This document shows positions 11,801 to 22,528 of a DNA stretch of 64,000 bases, one piece after another. The position numbers were made by a program, and so were the translations under genes. Below the pieces are notes generated by a model. That model ran no database searches, was not told the origin of the DNA, and was given only the letters and a program-made list of their open reading frames with translations. The stretch is from Pseudomicrostroma phylloplanum. Lineage: Eukaryota; Basidiomycota; Exobasidiomycetes; Microstromatales. The DNA lies in the NCBI GenBank assembly GCA_039545275.1, contig BCHS01000011.1, forward strand, positions 124,001 through 188,000, written 5' to 3'. The stretch's first letter is position 1. Every line of letters starts with the position of its first letter.

Positions 11801-12620
11801 CTCGAGCACTACTACCTCGAGCACCACTACCTCGAGCACCACTACCTCGAGCACCACTACCTCGAGCACCACTACCTCGAGCACCACTACCAGCTCTTCT
11901 ACCTCTACCTCGTCCTCGTCCGCCGCCGCTTCGGCCACGCTGAGCTCCAACTACCAGGCTCTTGGCTGCTACGCAGACGGCGGTGCCCGTACCTTGAATG
12001 CGATCTCTACCACTAGCAAGTCGAACACTCCCGCTACTTGCGCTGCTTACTGCTCCAACAAGGGCTACCGATACTCTGGAACCGAGTACTCCAACGAATG
12101 CTACTGCTCCAACTACATCCTCAACTCTGGCGCCTCATCGGGCAGCGGTCAGAGCGGTTGCACCATGGCTTGCACTGGAGACTCTAGCCAGTCATGTGGT
12201 GGTCCCAACAGGCTGAACATCGTCCAGGACTCCAACTGGCAGCAGAGCTTCTTCACTGTACAGTCCAAGGGCAAGTGGCGCTACCAGGACTGTGTCACAG
12301 ACAACGTCTCGCCTCGAACCCTCAACGTGACCCTGTCCGGCGGGTCCAGCAACACCGTCTCGACGTGTCTGGCCAACTGTGAGGCCAAGAACTTGAACTA
12401 CTGTGGTATGGAGTACTCGGGAGAGTGCTATGGCGCCTTTGTCCTGCCCTCGACTTTGACTTCTGCCACCAGCGCTGGGTCTAGCGACCCCATTGCTCGA
12501 GGCTGCAACATGGCTTGCAGCGGCAACTCTACTCAGGCCTGTGGTGGTTCGGCTCTCATCACCCTCTACTCCTTTGACTCTTCGCGAGACAGCACCGCCA
12601 CCATCCTGCAGAACAGCTAG
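8882..12620 (+). CDS. Secreted alpha/beta-hydrolase with six WSC domains
   Basis: Exons 8882-9278 and 9355-12620 (intron 76 nt, unusual GTGCGT donor) give about 1220 residues. A signal peptide (MTFRLLLSTVTTLFLLVL, cut near SYA) leads into the same hydrolase domain as its upstream paralogue: IFIHGLNEDPQTY, VAGHSLGGQ (Ser206), GTQDQGDDSSTC and VCGHDASCMM. Six WSC domains follow (starting near 10165, 10495, 10950, 11270, 11950 and 12270), with a long TTTSS-repeat stalk before the fifth. Exon 1 is exactly 397 nt in both copies, ending at the same phase-1 site, but this copy lacks the paralogue's introns 2 and 3. The last two WSC domains match the last two of the paralogue, and the extra two lie in the middle, so modules were gained or lost internally. 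No C-terminal GPI signal is obvious. A wall- or surface-directed secreted hydrolase is inferred. Confidence 0.9.
11715..11893 (+). repeat. 15-nt minisatellite coding a (TTTSS)n stalk
   Basis: From 11801 to 11890 six 15-base units of the form CTCGAGCACCACTAC run head to tail, the first with one substitution. Diverged units extend back to about 11715. They encode Ser/Thr pentapeptides in the linker between WSC domains 4 and 5. Confidence 0.8.
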
Positions 12621-13068
12621 ATGGCAGTCACGAACTTGTTTCCTCATCATCCTTGTCACCTCTGATACTCCTATCCGGGCTTTTTTCGGGCTTCCCTTAG
12701 ATCGGCTTCGTACAGTCTCACTCACGTAATGTCACCGGCCCTCCGATCGCTGTAATATGACCCTAGGTTTCCTTGTAATTGGCGCATCGTGCATCTACAC
12801 CACATTTGCGTGCATATGTTTGTCATGAACCCCCGTGAGAAAGATTGTCGTGCGCAAGCAAAGGTGTACGCCGATTCGTTCGTTCTCGACTGGAGAGCGA
12901 GCAGGCAGGGCTCGAGGCGGACTTTGAAGTGTCCTCCTTTCCGTCCAGACGCGATCGAGAACGTCGGGCGGCAATGACTGGTAGCACCGATGAACTTGTG
13001 ACCATTTGTCCCTCTGCTTGCCTTCCTTGTTACTGCCTCGTCTCCGTCCCGCATCCCCCTCGGCCAAG
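12621..13068. other. Intergenic region between hydrolase-WSC gene and GLE1
   Basis: About 450 bases holding the 3' end of the hydrolase-WSC gene and the 5' leader of GLE1. It marks the border between the secreted-protein block and the housekeeping genes. No other feature is seen. Confidence 0.5.
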
Positions 13069-15575
13069 ATGAGGATCGGACTCGACTCTGCGTCCGAGGC
13101 CTCCGAGGATGAAGGACCGGCCATGGGCACCCGATCCCGTNCCCGGCCTCTACAGGATCTCCGTNCCCCCGCCGGCAAAGCAGGGGTCGCTGGAGGCAAG
13201 GTCCAGCCAGCTCAGGCTACGCCAAGCAATGGCGCCAATACAACTCGGCTGATGGCTTCGTTGAGCTTGTCACATCAAGATCAAGGCTCGAGCAGAGGTC
13301 AACAGCGAGTGACAAAGGAAAAGGGACCTCGGCCAAAGGCGGAGGCAGCGGCTATGCTCCCTCCTTGGATCAAGAGCAAGACAAAGACTGGCCGGGCCAA
13401 GGCGACAGATCAGAACGGCGAAGCCTCACCCAGCACTGTGTCATCGACACCAGTGCGAAGGTCGGCCAGGATCGCTGCCATTGCTCGAGGACACGTCCCG
13501 ACTCCTCCAAGGTACAGGAGCCATCAGCCCTCGTCACCCTCCGAATCGGATGTCAGCTCCTCTTCTTCCTTGTCACTCCCCAGTGACGACGAAGACGATG
13601 TTCCCCAGACGGCTCAGTCAGACGATTCGGACTCGGATGTGCAAGTGGTCGTCTCACCTATAGCTTCGAGGCGGGATGGGAGACGATCGAGCAGGGGTCC
13701 TCGAGCATCGGGAAGCTCCCCTTCAAAAGGAAAAGATCGCGATATCCTTCAGGGAATCAGACTGGCGGCTCAGGAGGACGAGTACTCAGGCGAATGGGCT
13801 GATGCTATCAGGAAGAAGGGGAAGAGCTGGGTGAGCTGGCGCAGCGGATCAGACGACGAAGATCGAGCACTGACATCATCTTCCCATCCTACAGGCCTCC
13901 CTCGCTGCCCGACGATCCGAAAGCCCGTTCACTGGGCCCACAAGTCCTTCCAATGGAAGAGGACAGCCACTCAAGCCTCCACGGAGGGAGGAAGCAGAAG
14001 ACATACAGACAGTCCAGTCTACTCTCAGCCGTCTCAAACGCGAGAAGGAGGAGCTGGAGCAAAAGGAGCGGCGAGAGTTCGAAGCACAGGACAAGAAGCT
14101 CTGGAGCTCAATAGAGGGGGCCATTACCGCCGCCGAAGAGGGCGCTCGAAAGCGGGCAAAGGAGGAGGCAGATCGCCTTGCTGCTGCTCGCAAGACACAA
14201 GAAGAGGCAGAGAAGACGGCAAAGGCTGCTCGTGAGGATCAGGAGAAGAAGGCTCGGGAGGAGAAGGAGGCGAATGATCAGCGGACGCAGAAGGAGCAAG
14301 AAAAGAAGAAGGCAGAGGAGGAGAAGAACAGGGCTGCTAAGCACGCGAAGGAAGAGGCCGCCAAGACAAAGGAAGCCATGAAAGGCTTCCCAGTAGGTGA
14401 TGCTCTCCATGCCCAGAGCAGGGAAGACTACCAACTCTGGAGCGACAAGATGAAGGTGAGTAGACATTGGAGTGCGTCTTGAGTCTTGGTCTGGCCTTCC
14501 ATCTTACACATGCCACTGGTTTCGCCTCATAGCACGTCAAAGAGAAAGTCTTACCTGTGATAGCAGAGAACTCTGCTTGGAGGAAGCAGTGCTTCGCCGC
14601 CAAGCGACAGATCACCCCCAAGATCGGACAATTGACAAACTCGAAGGAAGAAATCTGGCGCATCGTAAGTTTTATTGGCGTGCAAAGGTGGATCCATGAC
14701 CGAGGCTGACCGCCGTGATTTCACTACAGACCTCGACGATATCGAGTCTACTCAAGGAAGCACAAGCTGCGCCTAGTCCCAATCAAGAGATTTACCAATG
14801 GGTCCTCAACCACCTGAGCAAATGCCTCATTCGGCAAGCAGAGCAGGAGGTAGCCGTCAAGGTGGATACCGCCTACCCGCTGGCTCGCGTGGTCATCTGG
14901 CTGCTCCTGGATGGACATGAGAAGCTTGGAGAGATCCTGATGGCCAGACTGGTCAAGAAGAGCTGCTGGTGTCTGGGCTTTGTACCCGAGAAGAGACCGG
15001 TAAGTGACTCTAAGTGGGTGACGCAGGCGGGTCCCAACACAGAGCCTGACGTAGTCATTCCTCTCAATTCCCCTCTGCAGGATCAAGACAGCGCCGCTTA
15101 CTCGAAATCTGTCGGTCGAGCCTCGCCCGAGGAGACCTCGGTGCAATTCGCCTCTCGCCAATCTGGCATCGTAGCCTTCTACTTTGCCATCTGCCAAACG
15201 CCTCCAACACCTCCGCCCTCCAAACCAGCCTCGACGGCCGTAGACGTCTCCCTCGTCCCGGCCCACTTCCGTCCTGCCGCCCTATGGAAATGGCAAGCGC
15301 GATGCGTAACTCCACCAATGACCTCGCACGCAATCGTCCCCGCCCTCTGGTCCACCCTGCTCGAGGTTGCCGGCTCGCGCCTGCTAGAGTACTATGGTCG
15401 GCAGACGGGCAAGGTGTGGGAGCTACTCTACACACAGGGCATCATGGCTGGGCAAGCTGGGTTCGTTAAGCTCGATGAAGGAAAGGCGGCTAGTGGGAGA
15501 TTGCAGTTGATGCTGGAGGATTGGAAGAAGAGTGGGAAAGTGGAGACGCTCAAGGGGAGGGAGATGCAGCCGTGA
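13069..15575 (+). CDS. GLE1: GLE1-like nuclear pore mRNA export factor
   Basis: Five exons (13069-13830, 13895-14455, 14533-14664, 14730-14999, 15081-15575) give about 739 residues. The N-terminal third is Ser-rich and acidic. Exon 2 encodes a long charged coiled coil (Lys/Glu/Ala/Arg, about residues 300-430). Exon 3 has RQITPKIGQLTNSKEEIWRI, which matches the conserved start of the GLE1 C-terminal domain. Exons 4-5 give its HEAT-like fold up to KVWELLYTQGI. In yeast and animals GLE1 with IP6 activates the helicase Dbp5 on the cytoplasmic face of the pore, driving mRNA release. The intron at 15000-15080 is 81 nt and free of stops, so retention would add 27 residues in frame. Two bases are unresolved (13141 and 13165); treating each as one base keeps the frame open. 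Confidence 0.85.
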
Positions 15576-16512
15576 AGGTGATGTGGTGGCATGGCACTGC
15601 ACTGCAAGGCGAATGGGGGAGCACTCGGTCTTATGTCACGAACATTTCATGTCAATCTATGTACCTCAGTCACTCTTCCTCTACGCTCAATGGAGCGTCA
15701 TCAGTCAGGCCGAATGTCTTGCGGTCTAAGGGGCTGAGACCGCCCTTGTTTTATTGCAGAGTCACAATCGCCCGTAGTAGTCGGACGTCTCCAAAGTACA
15801 CGGCAGCCGCGTAGGCCTCTCACTCACTCACCTGCAAGACTACTTCAGCGCTGGACCAGCTCTTGTTGATCTATAGGACCTTTGCCATCCTCGTTCTGCC
15901 CTCTCTCTCACCTTGAGGGTCCGCGTTGCATTGCATTGCATTGGTCGGTCAGTCAGCCGTCGCCGGCATCGTCGTCGTCTTGTCTTTCACTCTTGAACAT
16001 CACGTGAGGCTGAAGAAAGAAAGGAGTTGCGCACGACTTGGCCCATCTCACACGCGTCTTGTGGCTTGCCCACGCTTGTCCTAGTCTTTACTCTTCAGTG
16101 TTCAGTGTTCAGCGTGGGTCATCTTGCAAAGTCGGTCTTGTATTGACGGATGAGTGTTGGTTGGAAGCGCGCAACGAGATGGAACAGGGACGAAGTGAGG
16201 CTTGGAGGGACGGGCGGCGGCGGCGGCGGCAAGGATGGAGGGTTGGAGTTGAACAGTTGTGGCTTCGACTTCTGACTCCTCCTTGAGACTTGCCACGCCG
16301 CTTTTGGGAGCCCAGGTAGATGCTGGACTGTCCGAGCGAACACATACTTCTGGCAGACGAACTTGTACCGAGACATTGCGCCCTTGATCTTCCAATTGTC
16401 ACCTCTCTTGCGCTTGCACTTGCACTTGCAACTCTTCTCTACCTGACCATACAAGGGGGAAGGAAAAAGGTGGGGAGAACGATCAAAGTGACTCACTTCT
16501 GGCGCTGCACCA
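15576..16512. other. Intergenic region between convergent GLE1 and Tra2-like genes
   Basis: About 940 bases that should hold both 3' UTRs. Visible small repeats are TGCATT/GCATT near 15930, GTTCA triplication near 16098, a (CGG)n run near 16213 and CACTTG repeats near 16412-16430. No supported coding frame. Confidence 0.5.
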
Positions 16513-17788
16513 TTAGTAGTCGTCATCACGTCGCCTGGGCAGAGGGCTTCGGCTGTCCCTCTTCCTGGGAGGAGGGCTGGGGCTGTCACGGTGCCTGCGA
16601 GAGCGAGGAGGGCTGTACTCCCTGGGAGCACGCTCGCGGTCACGGCCTCCATAGCTGCCGCGGTCTCCCGGGGGAGCACCGTATCCACCTCGACCACCAG
16701 ATGGAGGTCGCCTCCAGTCGTCTGCAACGTCGGCCGGTGGCCCGTAGCCACCTCGACCTCCATAGTCTCCGCCATAGCCACCTCGTCCGCCTCGAGGGGG
16801 AGGGGGTCCGTATCGATCAGGAGGTGGGCCGTAGCGACCGTAGCCTCCACCAGGGGGTCCGTAGGGTCCGTCGAAAGGAGGCGGTGCTCCGTAACCACCA
16901 CCGGGGGCGTAGCGTGAGCCGCCAGGAGGTCCATAGCCTGGAGGGCCGCGAGGAGGGGGACCGCCGCCGCCAGGACCACGGTACCGGTCGTCTGGACGGA
17001 GGTTGCCTCTGTACTCTCCAGGAGTAGGTGAGTGGGGTCGCCTGGTAGCAGAGTAGTCGACTCGGATCCTTCGTCCATGGAGGTCCTGCGTAATGCGTGA
17101 GAGAGTGGGCTCCGCTCAGTATGTGCAGGGCTAGCCTGATACGGCATGCATACTCACAATTCCATTCAGAGCCTTGATGACTGCCTCAGAGCCCTCCAAG
17201 TCCTTCATGGTCACAAAGCCGAAGCCTCGAGATCGGTCAGACTGCCAAGTGAAGAAGGTCAAAAACCACGTCAGTGAATATGATCTTGCGAAGCGCTTCA
17301 CATGCCTACTCACGCGCGCATCGTACACAATGGTGACCTTCTCAACCGGCGCGATCCTGCCGAACTCCTCGTCGAGATCCCTCTCGGTTGTGCGGATGCT
17401 GAGGCCAAAAACTCCTACGACGTTGCTAGGGCTGGCAGGCGGAGCATTGGATGGCTTGGGCGGTGGGCCTTGGGCGCGAGCAGCCCTATGGGGTCGGTGA
17501 TGGCAAAGACTGGATCAATGGCTGCTCTCATTCGAAGTTTCCTGTGCACATCTCAACTCACTTGCGTGGGCCATCATCTCCGTTCCTGGGGGCAGGTCCG
17601 TCACCGTTGCGAGGCGCAGGGCTCCTGCTTCGCTTGGGAGGAAGACTGTCACCGTCGCGTGCATCCCTTCGGTCTCGTCCATCGTCTGCCTCTTCGTCAT
17701 CGTATCTTCGGGGAGGTGGGGTTCGAGAGTAGGACTGTCCTCGGGCGTCACCAGCAGGAGGTGCTTCGAGGTCGGCGTAGCTCTCCAT
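16513..17788 (-). CDS. Tra2-like RRM splicing regulator with RS/Gly tail
   Basis: Four exons on the minus strand (17788-17562, 17485-17314, 17241-17158, 17085-16513) encode about 351 residues. The N-terminus has acidic/Arg runs and RSRSP dipeptides. A single RRM occupies about residues 93-175, with RNP2 VGVFGL, the segment KVTIVYDAR, RNP1 RGFGFVTM and ALNGIDLHGRRIRVDYS. It is followed by RPHSPTPGEY, the linker typical of transformer-2 proteins. The tail is Gly/Tyr/Pro/Arg-rich and closes with SR-type motifs (SRRHRDSPSPPPRKR) and RRRDDDY. Tra2 proteins bind GAA-rich exonic enhancers and promote splicing in the nucleus. It is divergent from the UBX gene, whose ATG is 294 bases away. Fungal proteins of this type are sometimes called simply RRM/SR proteins. 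Confidence 0.85.
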
Positions 17789-18082
17789 GATTAGCAGTGA
17801 GATAGGTTGGTGAGATGAAATACGAGGTGGAGTGGGATGGTGGGAAGATGCCAAGATGGACGAGGCGCACCGACGCTTGTATGCTATTGCGCGCTTGCCA
17901 CATTCAAGCTCCGACCCCCGCCTTGTGGGAAGTCCATGCGCCCGACCTACGGACCGACGACGTTGGCGGTACGCACCACTTACCATTGGCAACTGACTGC
18001 TACAACGCCCACCTCACCTTACGAGCCTATACTCACAGCTCTTGTATCCTCAGAGGAGGCGTGAGTCGCCTTGGTGCTGGAA

Positions 18083-19767
18083 ATGTCCTCATCACCGCCC
18101 TCGTCCTCGGATCCCTTGTCCTCGCTGCGCTCTTTGCTCGAGGCCTCTTCGGTACCAATTCCCGACGATGGCACCCTCGCAGCTTTGCTAGCCGTGGCAG
18201 GTGACGATGTTGGGAGGGCCGCAAGACTCATCATAGACGACCATAAGGTGTCAAATCCAGCAGCAGCCAGGACCACGTCTACCACGCAGTCGCTAGCTCG
18301 CGACACTGGAGGACTCAGGAGGCGTCCGGGAGCATATCAGCCACTTGACTTCGCCGAGAATGAGGAGGAGTACGAAGCTGCTGTGAGGGGCAACAGCGGG
18401 AGTGGTAGCTCCAGTAACCCTAGCGGAAGCGGCGGCTTTGCATCTTTGCTCTACTCTGCTCTCACCTTGCCATTCTCAACTTTGCAGTCGTTGCTCCTGG
18501 GCATACTCCGGCTGTTGCGCCTGCCCAGCCTCTTTGCCAGCCTCTTTTCTGGAAGCGGCCCAAGCGTATTCGATGATGGCAGCTTGTCAGCAGCGCGACA
18601 GTTCGAACAGGACCTTGCAGCAGCAGCGGCTAGCGGGAACAGGCCGGCTACCCTTCCGCCTTTCCTCACCGGCCCGTACAATGATGCTCTCAAGCAAGCC
18701 AAGAGGGAGCTGAAGATGCTGGTAGTCATACTCACCACCAGCTCACAAAATGAAACTGACAAAGCATTCTTGGAGTGAGTACACTGGACCTGTACATGGG
18801 CAGATGCTTGGCCAATGCTGACTCACCATTTCTCGTCACGCGGCGCAGCAACCTCACGTCCTCCGAGGTCGCATCGGCACTTTCGCGGTCCGAGTACCTC
18901 CTGTGGGGAGCTTCAACAAAGCGTCACGAAGGTCGTCTCGTTGCTCGACAGCTTTCCGCTCACTCTTTCCCGTTCGTAGGATGCGTCGCCATGAGGGCCT
19001 CCCCTGCCTCGAGCTCTTCCTTTGGAATGGGTCCCACTCCGCATCTGTCTCTGGTCTCGCGAGCATCAGGGACAGCCCTCTTGTCGCCTAGAACGCTCTC
19101 GCAGCACCTCCGCGACTCATACTCCCGCTGCTCCTCTTACCTGGAAGGTCTGCAAGCCGAACGCATCGCACAGGAGACGGAGAGGCGCCTGATGGCAGAG
19201 CAAGACCGAGCATTCGAAGAGGCTTCCAAGAAGGACGCAGAGCGAGTGGCAAAGAAGCGGGAAGAAGCCAAGCAGGCTGAAGCTGCTAGAGAAGCTCAGA
19301 GAGAGCTAGAGCGAAAGGGCGAGGAGCTACTGCACCGCAAGGCTACGTGGCGAAGGTGGGCGAAGCATCGTCTCCTCTCCCCTACCGAGCCGAATGCCGG
19401 CCCTAGCACGACAAGCATCGTCGCAGTACTCCCTGATGGCCGAAGACTAGCACGCATCTTCCCCACCGAGGCGCCTCTAGAGCACATCTATGCCTGGATC
19501 GAATCCTCCTCAGTCCCCGAGTTAGATGACGGCGAGGATACCAGCGCCATCGCCCACCCTGAGGACTACAAACACTCGTATGAATTCGCCCTCTTCCTTG
19601 GCTACCCAAGAAGGAAAGTAGGTGTCGAGGAAGTCGACAAGGGAGTGAAGATCTGCGAGGTTGAAGGGCTCTGTCCTCGCGCTAACATCATCGTCGAGGG
19701 CAAGATCGAAGGACTGAGGGGTGCAACGGGAGAGAGCAGCGGCGACGAGAGCAGTGATGGGGAGTGA
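18083..19767 (+). CDS. UBX-domain protein of FAF2/Ubx2 type
   Basis: Exons 18083-18774 and 18849-19767 give about 536 residues; the first ATG in frame is 18083. Domains in order: a UBA-like helix bundle (about residues 15-55), a hydrophobic hairpin (about 115-160, LLYSALTLPFSTLQSLLLG) able to insert into one leaflet of the ER or a lipid droplet, a thioredoxin-like UAS domain (about 200-345, SRSEYLLWGASTKRHEG), a charged coiled coil (about 350-400), and a C-terminal UBX domain with RIFPTEAPLEHIYAWIE. FAF2/UBXD8 and yeast Ubx2 recruit Cdc48/p97 to the ER and lipid droplets for protein degradation, and this architecture is the same. The tail ends in Ser/Glu/Asp repeats. Confidence 0.88.
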
Positions 19768-20028
19768 GCATTGCCAAGGGGTGCTCTCAATCACTGTCAT
19801 CATGTCCATGTATGTGTCTGCATCCTCTACATGTCAAATATCAACAAGCAACCCACACGTACAGTACATTTGGCCCCTTCCGGTTCCGACTTTGCCTCGT
19901 CTGTGCACTTCTCCACTCCACTCACGCCCGCATTCCCAGGTCCGCGCCTCCGTGTCTAATTGCGACTCGTATCAACGTTGCCAAGGCTCTGTTCTTCGAA
20001 GTAGCCCTCGCACCAACTGCAGCACAGC

Positions 20029-22249
20029 ATGTCTTCCTCCTCCCCCTCCTCCTCTTCCTCCTCGTCGAGCGCACAGAAAGATGCCGATCCGATCCTGCTC
20101 AGCGTCTTCTCGAATCGGTTCAGCTCCATTGCCGATGCCATGGGGAGGACCCTGGAGCAGACGAGCATCTCGGTCAATGTGAAGCTGCGATTGGACTTTA
20201 GCTGTGCGCTCTTCGGACCGGATGGGTCGCTGGTGAGTTGCACGCCCGCAGTGGCAGTGATAGGCTGATGTCAGGATGCGGTACACTCGTAGCAAGAGAC
20301 ATATGCATGACTGACACGCTCTCCTCCCCGTCTCTAGGTCGCCAATGCGCCTAATCTGCCCGTCCACCTGGGCTCGATGAGCTTCGCAGTGGCCTATCAG
20401 ATCGACTACCTAGGTGTAGGCGGGATCAAGAAGGGAGACGTTATCATGGCCAACCATCCTGCTGCAGGAGTGAGTCGGTCGGAGAGTCAGCTAATCGCGC
20501 AATCGCAATGATCCTCGGCTGACCAGAGCTTGAGGACCACTTCTGCCTCTTGCAGGGCTCTCACTTGCCCGACATCACAATCATCAGTCCCTGCTTCTCC
20601 GAAAAGGGAGAGATCATCTTCTTTGTAGCCAGCCGAGCACATCATGCTGGTAAGTCTTCGCAGAGACGGAACCACCCTGCCTAGCTCAGCTCAGCTCACC
20701 TCCGCCCCTTGTCTACCTCCTTCGCTCCTCAGACATCGGGGGTGTGTCCCCGGGTTCAATGCCTCCACACTCGAAGACGTTGCACGAAGAAGGCGCCCAG
20801 ATCAAGTCGTTCAAGATCGTAGAGGGTGGCAAGTACAATCGCGATGGCGTTGTGAAGCATCTTCTCGAGGACCCCGCCCAGTACCCCGGTTGCTCAGGCA
20901 CACGCTGTCTCCGCGACGTGGAGAGTGATCTGCAGGCCCAGATCGCAGCGAACCAAAAGGGAATCAACTTGCTCAATGTCCTCATCGACGAGTGGGGTCT
21001 ACAGATGGTGCAGGACTACATGATGTACATTCGCTCCAATGCCGAGCTGTCCGTGAGGAATCTGCTCAAGGAGGTGGCCAAGCGGCAAGAGACGACACAC
21101 CTCTATGCCAAGGACTACATGGATGACGGATCACCGATAGAGCTGAAGATCACAATCGACGAAAAGGACGGCTCAGCGTTCTTTGACTTTGAAGGGACTG
21201 GGCCGGAAGTGTTGGGCAATTGGAACTGCCCGAAGAGCGTGTGTTACTCGGCTATCATCTACTGCCTGCGATGTATGGTTGCTGTAGATATCCCTCTGAA
21301 CCAGGGCTGTCTGGCGCCAGTGACAGTCAAGATTCCAGAAGGATCTCTTCTTGACCCAAGCGATAACGCGGCGGTAGTGGGCGGGAACGTCTTGACGAGC
21401 CAAAGGTATGTTCATCGAACAGGCGTGGCAGACGTTCCTCGAGACTGACCACCTCCCTGTTCCCTCCATCCTGTCAGAATCACCGACATTGTCCTGAAAG
21501 CCTTCAAGGCAGCAGCAGCGAGTCAGGGCGACTGCAACAACCTCACCTTCGGTATGGGAGGCTCAGACAAGGACGGCAAGCACGTCGACGGGTTCGGCTA
21601 TTACGAGACGATTGCAGGCGGGAGTGGCGCCGGTCCCGACTGGCAGGGCACAGATGGTGTGCATGTAGCCATGACCAATACTCGCGCAACAGACGTCGAG
21701 ACCCTCGAGCGCAACTATCCCGTCGTCCTTCGCCGCTTTGAGATCCGCGATGGCTCCGGGGGTGTAGGCCGTAATCGTGGAGGCAATGGTGTGACTAAAG
21801 AGTTGCAATTCCTCACACCGCAGATGCAGGTCTCGATCCTCTCTGAGAGACGAGTCTACCACCCTTTTGGACTCGAGGGAGGTGGGGATGCCCAGTGTGG
21901 GCGCAACACCTGGATCAAGCACGAGCTAGGCAAGGATGGAGAGACGCAAGTGCAGAAGAGGATCAACCTGGGTGGAAAGGTGAGTTTGGCGTGTGCGCTT
22001 GGACTGGTGTACATCTCGCTTTGTACTGACGTCTCCACATTGCCTCGTGTCTATCTCAAGGCCTCGACGATGATGTCCCGCGGCGACCGCATCATCATCG
22101 AGACCCCGGGAGGAGGGGGGTGGGGCGCTCCCGCCAGCTCAAAGGACGGAGCGGACCGCGGTAGCGACGACAAATTTGCTGGCCTTTTCCACACTGGTAT
22201 GCTCAAGGGGAGCCTGGTGGAGCGGGTGGCCAATCAGCTGGGCGTGTGA
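20029..22249 (+). CDS. Stand-alone HyuB half of 5-oxoprolinase
   Basis: Six exons (20029-20232, 20338-20469, 20556-20649, 20733-21405, 21478-21979, 22061-22249) give about 597 residues. After a Ser-rich start, the whole protein is a HyuB/hydantoinase-B domain: [77 protein letters not shown] and the C-terminal ETPGGGGWG. In yeast Oxp1 this domain is the C-terminal half of one chain of about 1290 residues that cleaves 5-oxoproline to glutamate with ATP. Here no HyuA half lies upstream: the preceding gene is UBX, ending 261 bases before. The protein must work with a HyuA encoded elsewhere, or has another role. Intron 5 (81 nt) is stop-free and in frame. Confidence 0.87.
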
Positions 22250-22528
22250 GCGGATGGAGACAGCATGGGGATTCGAGCGAAGAGAGGTGCTATGGCCCTG
22301 CGACTGCAATCAGGGCCTACTTCACTCATCGCAAGGGCTTGATGCTTCTCAATGCAAATTGCTATTACAGGCTACTACTTTTGTGAACAAAGAGCGTCCG
22401 TGTGCTGCGATATCCTCAAGAGGAAGGGAGAGAACGAAGGTGGCCCACTCCATACCACTCCTATCCCCAGCAGCTCTCACTCCCCTCGCCCTCACCTCCA
22501 TCACTTCCGCTCCAGCTCCGGCTCCAGC

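Noticed and set aside
11525..11950. Antisense frame rich in Val/Leu/Glu over the WSC stalk repeat
   Set aside because: It is generated by reading the 15-base coding repeat backwards and has no independent support.
16119..17147. 342-codon minus-strand frame overlapping the Tra2-like last exon
   Set aside because: It is out of frame with the RRM gene. The in-frame reading gives a conserved RRM end, PTPGEY and an RS tail, then a stop at 16513.
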